Of a stretch of DNA of 12,276 nt, positions 1-6,528 are shown piece after piece. Numbering within the stretch: position 1 is the first letter of the stretch; each line of letters opens with the position of its first letter. The position numbers were made by a program, and so were the translations under genes. Origin of the DNA: Willaertia magna (Eukaryota; Heterolobosea; Eutetramitea; Acrasida; Naegleriidae); NCBI GenBank assembly GCA_902984215.1, contig CADWAF010004554.1, positions 1 through 12,276 of the forward strand, written 5' to 3'. Below the pieces are notes generated by a model, which did not search any database, was not told where the DNA came from, and worked only from the letters and a program-made list of their open reading frames with translations.

Positions 1-2383
1 AATAAAATAAAGCCTTTGTCATCAGATGTAGTAAATAGGATTGCAGCCGGAGAAGTAATTGAAAGACCTGCCAATGCAATAAAAGAAATGTTAGAAAATT
101 CGTTAGATGCAGGTGCTAATTCTATTACAATTGAAGTTTGTAATGCCGGATTGAAATACATTCAAATAACAGACAATGGATGTGGTATCGGAGTAAGTAG
201 ATTAGTTGATTTATACACTAATTTACATAAATTTTAAGGCAAAAGATTTAGAAATAGTTTGTGAAAGACATACTACAAGTAAATTAACAAACTTTGAAGA
301 TCTTAGAACAATTTCAACTTTTGGATTCAGAGGTGAAGCCTTGGCTAGTATCAGTTATTGTGCACAAGTCACTATTTGCTCAAAAACAGAATCCCAAAAG
401 TGTGCTGTAAAAGGACAATATAAAGATGGTAAATTAATTGGAAGTTTAAAGAGCTCTGCTGGTGTGAGAGGTACAACCATTAGAGCAGAAAATTTATTTT
501 ACAATTTACCACAAAGAAGAGAAGCCTTAAGTGTAACTACAGAATTTAAGAAAATATCAGATGTGGTAACAAAATATGCTCTTTTTTATAGTGGGAAAAG
601 TATTACATTAAAAAAACAAGGAGAATCTAAACCGATTATACACACCTCAATCAATAGTGACACAATACATAATATTAAAACATTATATGGATCTAAAATT
701 TCAAAAGAAATATTAGAAATGGACCACAAACATGAAAAGTTAGAATATAATATCCATGCCTTTTTTACAAATGTTAATTTCAGCTCTAAAGAAAAACAAT
801 TTATACTCTTCATAAATAGTAAGTAATTTTATTAATAATACAATACTTATACATTTTTAAAAGAACGTTTAGTTGACCACTCTGCCTTAAAGAAGGCAGT
901 AATAAGTGTTTTCGAGCCATATCTTCCAAAGAAAGGATATCCATTTGTATTTGTAAAATTAGAAATGAATCCAAGACATTTAGATGTAAATATGCACCCA
1001 ACTAAAAAAGAAGTCGCCTTCCTTAATGAAGAACAAATTATAGATGATATTAAAGAGGAGATAAGAAAGAAATTATTGGGGTCGAATTCTTCTAGAGTTT
1101 TTAAGCCTACTGCCACAAATAGTAGTACACTTTCCACCTCAACTGTCAATTCCAGTAAAATACAGGATTTGGAAGAAGAATTAGAAAATGTTAATGTTCC
1201 TAATCCTTCTGCCTCCCTTGTAACTCCTCCAAAACAAAGTTTTTCCAGAAGTACTATATCAGATGAATTAATAACACAACAAACAACTCAAATGAAATCT
1301 CCTATACTACCTAGCGTTCCTCCAAAAAAGGATTATCCACACAACAAAGTTAGAACAAGTGTTGATGACCAAACTGGACAAATGGACTTATATGTCAATT
1401 CTCAAAAGAGAAAAACAATAACAGAGGAAGAATATCAACCTCTTACAAAGTAAGTTTTTTTGAATATTTTACACTTCTAACGGTTATTAAGAAAAAAGAA
1501 ACAAGAAGACAGTGACGAAGAAAACGTAGATGATCTTAATAGTTTATTAGAATTAAGAGGGGAAATACAAGGTAATACACACGACGAACTGAAGTTAATT
1601 TTAAAGAAAAGTGTTTACGTTGGGTGGATAAACCCTACTTTTTCACTCATCCAATTTAATGATAAATTATTATTGTTCGATATGAATACAATTAGTAAAC
1701 ATTTATGCTACCAACATGTAATTAAAAAATTTGGGAAGTTCAGAAAAATAGTTTTTGACACACCCTTAGATATCTCAACTATGGTTAGAACAAAGCTATC
1801 TACTGATGGTGAGATTTCTGAAGAAGATACTAATAATAGTTTAATTGGAGAGATCACAACAACACTTCAACAAAAGTCAGAACTGTTAGAGGAGTATTTC
1901 TCCATTGGTATTGACAAAGGAAAACTCTCTTATTTACCTCAAGTTTTACCTAACCATATTCCTCCTTTACATAGAATACCTGATTTTTTAGTAGCTTTAG
2001 TAAGGTAAGTTCCAAAGGAATATTTGTAAATAATTTTTACTTTTAAATTTAGAGGTGTTGATTGGACAGATGAGAAAGCTTGCTTTAAAACTATTTCCAT
2101 GGTTGTAAGTGATTTTTATAGATTGAGTGAAAGTAATGAAATAGATCAATTTGACACACAAAGTACTTCTTCAAGTCAACAATTAAATTCACAAGATAGT
2201 ACCAGTTCAACTTCTGGCTCGAAACCTGTATATACGAAAGAAAAATTACAATGGATAACTGAACATGTAATATATCCATTGTGTAAAGTAGATTTTTACC
2301 CTCCAAATGAACTAGCAACTGGTGGATGTGTTATGGAAATTGCCAATCTGCCAGATTTATTTAAAATATTTGAAAGATGTTAA
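1..2383 (+). CDS. MLH1: MLH1, DNA mismatch repair MutL homologue (5' end cut by window edge)
   Basis: Partial CDS, joined from 1..192, 239..818, 864..1449, 1492..2004 and 2053..2383, giving 733 residues from the window edge (human MLH1 has 756). By alignment to the human protein about five or more N-terminal residues are missing. MLH1 pairs with PMS1/PMS2 in the nucleus as MutL-alpha, which acts after MutS in mismatch repair. The GHKL ATPase motifs are intact: motif [19 protein letters not shown] with catalytic Glu29 and Mg-binding Asn33, motif II DNGCGI (Asp58), then HTTSK and [10 protein letters not shown]. The conserved block NMHPTKKEV closes the N-terminal half. A low-complexity linker (about 330-470) contains the KVRT...QMDLY motif, and the C-terminal dimerisation domain ends in the invariant FERC. 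No nuclease motif is expected in MLH1 itself. All splice joins keep the MLH1 reading frame. Identification is very secure. Confidence 0.97.
193..238 (+). other. MLH1 intron 1 (46 nt)
   Basis: GTAAGTAG...TTTTAAG, phase 0. Splicing joins DNGCGIG to [15 protein letters not shown] exactly as in other MLH1 proteins. Retained, it would hit an in-frame TAA near its end. A CTAAT at its centre may be the branch site. Confidence 0.93.
819..863 (+). other. MLH1 intron 2 (45 nt)
   Basis: GTAAGTAA...TTTAAAAG, phase 1. Splicing restores FINKRLVD, the counterpart of human FINHRLVE. The length is a multiple of three, but retention meets TAA at the third codon. Confidence 0.93.
1450..1491 (+). other. MLH1 intron 3 (42 nt)
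   Basis: GTAAGTTT...TTATTAAG, phase 2, the shortest intron here. It has a good branch-site candidate, TCTAAC, upstream of the acceptor. It sits in the linker, so homology does not fix the exact join, but the frame continues correctly into the conserved C-terminal domain. Retention gives an immediate in-frame TAA. Confidence 0.88.
2005..2052 (+). other. MLH1 intron 4 (48 nt)
   Basis: GTAAGTTC...AAATTTAG, phase 2. Splicing gives [14 protein letters not shown], matching the human LATEVNWDEEKECF segment. Retention gives an immediate in-frame TAA. Confidence 0.93.
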
Positions 2384-2403
2384 AATATAAATTACAAAAT
2401 TTA
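2384..2403. other. 20-bp gap between convergent stop codons (MLH1 / VTI1)
   Basis: Only 20 all-AT-rich bases separate the TAA of MLH1 from the TAA of the minus-strand SNARE gene. Any normal 3' UTR and poly(A) site of either mRNA must therefore lie inside the coding region of the other. No separate terminator is visible. Confidence 0.8.
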
Positions 2404-3099
2404 TTAATTGCTGCTTTTTGGAAGAGCATTATATATAATAAAGAATAAAATTACTCCAATTATAACTAATAAGAATAAAATTACTCCCACAATAATAATC
2501 TTATTTAAAATTTCTCTTCTTGACATTCTTCCTAAAATTCTTCCTCCTTGTTTTATTTCAGTATCTACATCATATAATTTATCTCTTGTTCCTCTAATTT
2601 GATCACCTTGTTCTCTTAATTTAATTGCTGAATCAATACCTATTTGTTCTGTTTCATCTAAAATTTGAGAAGCACGATTTAAGGTATCATTCGATCTTTC
2701 AAGAACTTTTGTAGATTGAATTAAACGATTACGATGGTCTTCTGATGATGCGAATTGTAGTTCTTCATCTCCTTCAGTTCCTAATAATTGATCTCTTGCA
2801 GCCGATCCTTTTGATTGAATTCTAGCCATTTCTAATTGTTTTTGTAAATTTGAAACATCTTGTTTATAAGTTTTTAGTTTATTCTTTAATTGTTCTTTTC
2901 CCTTTATATCTACAGTTGATTGCATTTCTAAATTCATTTGTTTAATATTTTTATTAGCGGATTCTAAATCTCTTTCAATTTTACGTAAAGTTTTTTGTTT
3001 ACTATCTCCTGTTTGATTCTTTACATCTGCTAATTGTCTTTTAATCCCATTAGAAAGTTCAAAATACTCTTCTTCATAATTTCTAAATAATTCACTCAT
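2404..3099 (-). CDS. VTI1: Vti1-type Qb-SNARE
   Basis: 231 residues, ATG start in A-rich context, no intron. Vti1 is the Qb-SNARE used in fusion at the trans-Golgi, endosomes and lysosome/vacuole. The N-terminal part (about 1-100) is helical and charged, as in the Vti1 three-helix domain, starting LFRNYEEEYFELSNGIK. The SNARE motif runs about 132-194 (STKVLERSNDTLNRAS ... RILGRMSRRE). The zero-layer residue is Gln164 in KLREQGDQI, aligned to the Asp/Gln position of animal Vti1 proteins. A single C-terminal anchor follows at about 200-222 (IIIVGVILFLLVIIGVILFF), with a short luminal tail, so it is a tail-anchored protein. Length matches the family (about 215-235). It is divergent from TSG101 and convergent with MLH1. 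Assignment to Vti1 rather than another Qb-SNARE rests on the RILGRM-RR block and the overall layout. Confidence 0.9.
   Translation of the reverse strand: MSELFRNYEEEYFELSNGIKRQLADVKNQTGDSKQKTLRKIERDLESANKNIKQMNLEMQSTVDIKGKEQLKNKLKTYKQDVSNLQKQLEMARIQSKGSAARDQLLGTEGDEELQFASSEDHRNRLIQSTKVLERSNDTLNRASQILDETEQIGIDSAIKLREQGDQIRGTRDKLYDVDTEIKQGGRILGRMSRREILNKIIIVGVILFLLVIIGVILFFIIYNALPKSSN
2441..2487 (-). repeat. Exact 17-bp direct repeat within the SNARE membrane anchor
   Basis: AAGAATAAAATTACTCC occurs at 2441-2457 and again at 2471-2487, 30 bp apart. Both copies encode GVILF in the transmembrane helix with identical codons, so the helix reads GVILFLLVII then GVILFFIIYN. Confidence 0.9.
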
Positions 3100-3338
3100 T
3101 TTTTTATTTTAAATTTTTTTAATTACAACTTCTAGAATAATAGAACTCCCCAAATGTAGAGAAATAGAAGACAATAAGAAGTATTACACTCTTAGCAAAC
3201 AATTATTATACATAATGCAAAAATTATTTAATATATCGGAATTGAAAACATATTTGAAGAAGTATTTTAAAGTCGTGTTCCACCTCTATTCAAATTAAAT
3301 GTATCAATAACAAATTAAAAAATATTATTTAAAAAAAA
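3100..3338. promoter_or_regulatory. Bidirectional promoter region between VTI1 and TSG101
   Basis: 239 bp between two divergent ATG codons, the longest gene-free stretch. It is AT-rich, with a T-run before the VTI1 start and an A9 run directly before the TSG101 ATG. I see no ORF or RNA gene in it. A comparatively GC-rich spot, TCCACCTCTATT (3279-3290), recurs with one change upstream of the OsmC-type gene. Function as a shared promoter is inferred from layout only. Confidence 0.7.
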
Positions 3339-4677
3339 ATGTCTTCCACTCAAGCAGTAGATGAAGTTTTAAATCTATTAAGTTATCCGTACAGTGCACG
3401 AGTTAGAAAAGATGTTTTACATTTAATAAGTAATATTCCATTAATTGTAAAAGTTGGCAAAATGAACGGAACAAAAGATTTAATGCAATTAACTGGTTAG
3501 TATCATCAATTCATTATAAATCTTAATCAAATTAATAAAAATAGGAACCATACCAATGTACTACAAAGGAAGTAGATATAACATACCAATGACCTTCTGG
3601 ATTGTTGAAATGTATCCATACCATCCTCCAATATGTTATGTTTCCCCAACTCCTAACATGGTTATCAAACAAAAACATAAACATGTAGATGCTACAGGTA
3701 AATGTTATCTTCCTTATCTAGCAAATTGGAACCCTTCTTCATCTGATCTTTATGAATTAGTTAATCAATTAAGTGCTGTATTCGGAAGTGAACCTCCAGT
3801 CTATCAAAAATCTTCTTCTACATCAGGTAGTTCAAACAATCTAACAAGTAGTACTACCAATCCTCTAACAAGTAGTACTTATCTACCTTCAAATACACCT
3901 CCACCTTTTACTAATCCAACAATGAACCCAACAATTAACCCAACAATTAACCCAACAATGAATCCTACAAGTGGTGGAATCTATCAGCAACCATCTTATT
4001 ATGGAACAGGTACAACTACTACTCCACCACCATTTACTGGAGCAACAACTGTAACACCTAATCCTTATCCAACAAATTCAAGTTTTTATTTACCTAACAC
4101 AAATAATCCAATGATGAATAGTAGTACTTATGGAATGAATACAAGTGGATATAATATGGGTGGATATCAACATAATTTACCACCAGTTCCTAGAAAACCA
4201 ACAATTGATGAATTAAAAGAGAAATTATTATTAAAAGTTAAAACACATTTACAAAATGTAACAGTGAGAGAATATTCAGCAAAAATAGATACAGAATTTC
4301 AAATGCAAAATAAATTAAATGAAAGAGAAAAACAATTAGAAATGATTGAACAAAGAATGAAATTAGATTTAGAACAATTTGAAAAGGATGAACAAAATTT
4401 AGTTCAAAAGAAAACACAAATTGAATCATGGATTGAAAATAATGAAAATAAACCAATTGATGTAGATACAATTATTAATCCACAAGATATACAAAGTAAA
4501 CAAATATTAGAATTAAATAGTGAAGAGATGGCTATTGATGATGTTGTTTATTATTTAGATAAGAAATTACATGCTAAACAAATATCTTTAGATGATTGGT
4601 TAAATCAAGTAAGAGAATTAAGTAGACAACAATTTATGAAGAAGGCTTTAATTAAGAAAATGGCTACAATGCAATAG
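3339..4677 (+). CDS. TSG101: TSG101/Vps23, ESCRT-I subunit
   Basis: CDS joined from 3339..3495 and 3545..4677, 429 residues (human 390). TSG101/Vps23 is the ESCRT-I subunit that binds ubiquitinated cargo and P(S/T)AP motifs at endosomes. The UEV domain covers about 1-138: LMQLTGTIPMYYKGSRYNIP, then HPPICYVSPTPNMVIK and HKHVDATGKCYLPYL. Tyr107 stands where active E2 enzymes have cysteine, as expected of an inactive E2 variant. Tyr59, Tyr64 and Met91 match the human residues Tyr63, Tyr68 and Met95 that line the peptide groove. A Pro/Thr/Asn-rich linker (about 140-270) follows, then a coiled-coil stalk (about 295-355) and the C-terminal steadiness box (about 375-429; MAIDDVVYYLDKKLHAKQIS, LSRQQFMKKAL). 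The first exon starts at an ATG after A9. Very secure. Confidence 0.96.
3496..3544 (+). other. TSG101 intron (49 nt)
   Basis: GTTAGTAT...AAAAATAG, phase 1. Splicing creates LTGTIPM, matching the human LTGTIPV. The donor is GTTAGT rather than GTAAGT. Retention gives an immediate in-frame TAG. Confidence 0.92.
3841..3879 (+). repeat. Duplicated 15-bp unit in the TSG101 linker
   Basis: CTAACAAGTAGTACT is present at 3841-3855 and 3865-3879, encoding LTSST twice within LTSSTTNPLTSST. Confidence 0.9.
3913..3969 (+). repeat. 12-bp minisatellite in the TSG101 linker (NPTM/NPTI repeats)
   Basis: Four full 12-bp units plus a partial fifth of the form AAYCCAACAATK encode NPTM-NPTI-NPTI-NPTM-NPT. The unit keeps the reading frame, so copy-number change would only lengthen or shorten the proline-rich linker. 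Confidence 0.92.
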
Positions 4678-4713
4678 AATTTTATTGTAAATATTTTGTA
4701 TATTATTTCTAAT
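4678..4713. other. 36-bp gap between convergent stop codons (TSG101 / OsmC-type gene)
   Basis: AT-rich spacer between the TSG101 TAG and the minus-strand TAA. As at 2384-2403, the two transcripts very probably overlap at their 3' ends. Confidence 0.75.
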
Positions 4714-5256
4714 TTATTTCTTTTTCCATTCGGCTGTTAATTTAACTCCAGCTGCATTAAAGAGTTGATATACTGGACATGATTTTTCTACTTTTTCTTT
4801 TAATATTTGTATCTTATCATTTGATTCATTAGTCTCCAATGCAAATTCCATATCTACACTTGTAAAGTGAACTGGAACACCTTCTACTGCTCTCATTCCT
4901 CTAATATCTATTACTCCATTCATTTTGGTACATTCAATTGCCTTAATATCTAATTTCATTGCTCTTGCAACATATCTTGCTGTAATAATTTCACATCCAA
5001 TTAAAGAAGATAAACTATGTTCTAATGGTGTTGGACCAAGATTTGCACCGGCTGGACTTGGCTCGTCCAAAACTACTTTAACATTAGGACAAGTAGTTGC
5101 AACAGTTTCAACAGTTGATCCCGATGCACAAGAACCTTTCACACTGAAGGTTTTAAGATACTTGCTATTATCTTCAAACAATCTACCAAGTTGTTGAGAA
5201 AAACATCTCTTTTGAGTTTGGTTTTTAATGAGAGCACTAACAGTTGTTTTGATCAT
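4714..5256 (-). CDS. OsmC/Ohr-family thiol peroxidase, likely mitochondrial
   Basis: 180 residues, ATG start, no intron. OsmC-family proteins reduce organic hydroperoxides with two redox cysteines. Both are present: Cys88 in SSLIGCEIITARYVAR and Cys160 in EKSCPVYQLF, set in the usual family blocks SPAGANLGPTPLEHSL and VKLTAEW. Glu79 lies where the family's conserved active-site glutamate is expected. The bacterial core is about 140 residues; here there is an extra N-terminus of about 30 residues with Lys/Arg/Ser/Gln and no acidic residue before about 29. It contains RCFS, fitting an R-3 mitochondrial cleavage site after Phe19. Mitochondrial location is therefore inferred. The family is mainly bacterial but known in several protists. 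I cannot assign the exact subfamily, so no symbol is given. Confidence 0.88.
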   Translation of the reverse strand: MIKTTVSALIKNQTQKRCFSQQLGRLFEDNSKYLKTFSVKGSCASGSTVETVATTCPNVKVVLDEPSPAGANLGPTPLEHSLSSLIGCEIITARYVARAMKLDIKAIECTKMNGVIDIRGMRAVEGVPVHFTSVDMEFALETNESNDKIQILKEKVEKSCPVYQLFNAAGVKLTAEWKKK

Positions 5257-5388
5257 TCTTTTTTTAATTACTAATTTAATGTCAAAAGCTCTTGTCCACC
5301 TTTATTAATAAATAGTACTTTACAAAATCATTGATTCGCCGAAATGAAAAAGCCTTATTGTTTTTGCTGAGTTGGTTTGACAACTTCA
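5257..5388. promoter_or_regulatory. Intergenic region upstream of the OsmC-type gene
   Basis: 132 bp between the OsmC-type start and the PPME1 stop, both on the minus strand. It should hold the OsmC-type promoter and the PPME1 3' UTR. It contains TCCACCTTTATT (5295-5306), 11/12 identical to a site upstream of TSG101/VTI1, and a GC-richer patch TTCGCCGAAA near 5336. No RNA gene is visible. Confidence 0.5.
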
Positions 5389-6447
5389 CTACAATCTAAA
5401 CCTGGTCAAGAACATAAATATCGCCTCAGATGTTTGTTTAGGATCATCTTCTTGTATTATGTGTCCTGATCTATTTATTACTTTTAATTGAAATTTACCT
5501 TGCATCTGAGCTATCATTAGCTCTTTATCTAATGTCTCAGTTGATGTTAAAATTAATAATTTTGCGCCATTTGCCTTTAAAAATAATTTAGATAAATCAG
5601 AAAACCATTCTAACCAATACTTTTCACTATCTTCTAAATTTGTTTTCCATTCATAAAATGTTACAGTTTCTGTTGTATTATGAGCTTTCACTTTCTTCAA
5701 TTGATCAGGTATAGAAATAGATGCACTTTCAATATTGCTAATTAAGCCATGTTGAATACACCATTTAATTGCACTGTCAACACTTTTATATCTTTTTGGA
5801 CGTTGTTCTATAAATTTTGTCATGTTTGGGATGCTTTCAACAGCACTTCCCTCAACCATATCTACAACTATTACTCCCTTAGAGGACATATTAACATCTT
5901 TCATTTCTTCAACAATAGATGAACATCTTACAGCTATTGATGCTCCAAGTGAGTGTCCAATAAATACAAAATGTTTCTTCTTTTCTTTAAATAACACTTT
6001 CAATACTTCAATTACATCTTCCACTAATGTATGTATACTTAAATCAGAATCATTCTTAGAATGTGATTTACCATGTCCTCTAAGATCGATAGCGCAATAC
6101 TCATAGTCTCCATTTTGTGATTGATTTACAACAATTTGTTTTAAATTATCAATACATAATGCCCAACTTAAACTTGATAATCCAGCACCATGAATAAATA
6201 CAAGAACAGTGTGAGAATTATGTTGTTTATGTTCCGGAATGTTTTGATATACTTTAAATATTCCTCTTTCATCAATTGTAATTTCTTTTTCAGTATTAAA
6301 AAACTTTTTAGACTGACGATCATTACTTTCTGGACTATTACTATTATTCGCAATATCATTATTAGTAGTTGCCGGACTAGATTTCTTAACCATCGGAGGA
6401 CCCATCGAAGTATCCCTCATCATCTTACGAAATAATTGTTTCTCCAT
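5389..6447 (-). CDS. PPME1: Protein phosphatase 2A methylesterase 1 (alpha/beta hydrolase)
   Basis: 352 residues from the ATG at 6447; the reading frame continues further upstream only from a TTG, whereas this ATG has the context AAAAATGG. PPME1 removes the methyl ester from the C-terminal leucine of the PP2A catalytic subunit and so affects PP2A holoenzyme assembly. Seen in order: FRVY-like FKVYQNI, the oxyanion segment VFIHGAGLSSLSWAL, DLRGHGKSH, the nucleophile elbow GHSLG (Ser166), VVDMVEGSAV (Asp196), EKYWLEWFSDLSKLFL, IAQMQGKFQ and SGHIIQEDDP (His329). These match the human Ser156/Asp181/His349 triad and the MQGKFQ segment typical of PPME1 rather than other hydrolases. A Ser/Asn-rich insert (about 22-47) lies between a basic N-terminus and the hydrolase fold. 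No intron. Secure. Confidence 0.94.
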   Translation of the reverse strand: MEKQLFRKMMRDTSMGPPMVKKSSPATTNNDIANNSNSPESNDRQSKKFFNTEKEITIDERGIFKVYQNIPEHKQHNSHTVLVFIHGAGLSSLSWALCIDNLKQIVVNQSQNGDYEYCAIDLRGHGKSHSKNDSDLSIHTLVEDVIEVLKVLFKEKKKHFVFIGHSLGASIAVRCSSIVEEMKDVNMSSKGVIVVDMVEGSAVESIPNMTKFIEQRPKRYKSVDSAIKWCIQHGLISNIESASISIPDQLKKVKAHNTTETVTFYEWKTNLEDSEKYWLEWFSDLSKLFLKANGAKLLILTSTETLDKELMIAQMQGKFQLKVINRSGHIIQEDDPKQTSEAIFMFLTRFRL

Positions 6448-6528
6448 TTTTTGCTGATTGGAAAGCAAATAATTATCAGGTTAGCCAATTAAGTAACTAA
6501 AGAAGTCACCTTAGTAAGGAAGCAAAGG

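Noticed and set aside
16..18. TTG at 16 as the start of MLH1
   Set aside because: The frame is open to base 1 and the residues before it (NKIKPL) match the MLH1 N-terminus, so the real start lies outside the window.
847..1149. Open frames on the minus strand inside MLH1 (also at 586-813, 810-1001 and 2091-2318)
   Set aside because: They lie opposite conserved MLH1 coding sequence and have no recognisable domain; they are frame shadows in AT-rich DNA.
3130..3137. TTCTAGAA as a heat-shock element
   Set aside because: Only two half-units are present; a third correctly spaced TTC/GAA is missing, and the octamer is common in AT-rich DNA.
6448..6468. Seven extra N-terminal codons on PPME1 starting from TTG
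   Set aside because: An ATG with good context follows at 6447, and the extra codons show no homology.
6509..6519. CCTTAGTAAGG inverted repeat after the coiled-coil gene as a terminator
   Set aside because: The arms are only 5 bp with a one-base loop, and hairpin terminators are not expected in a nuclear protein gene.
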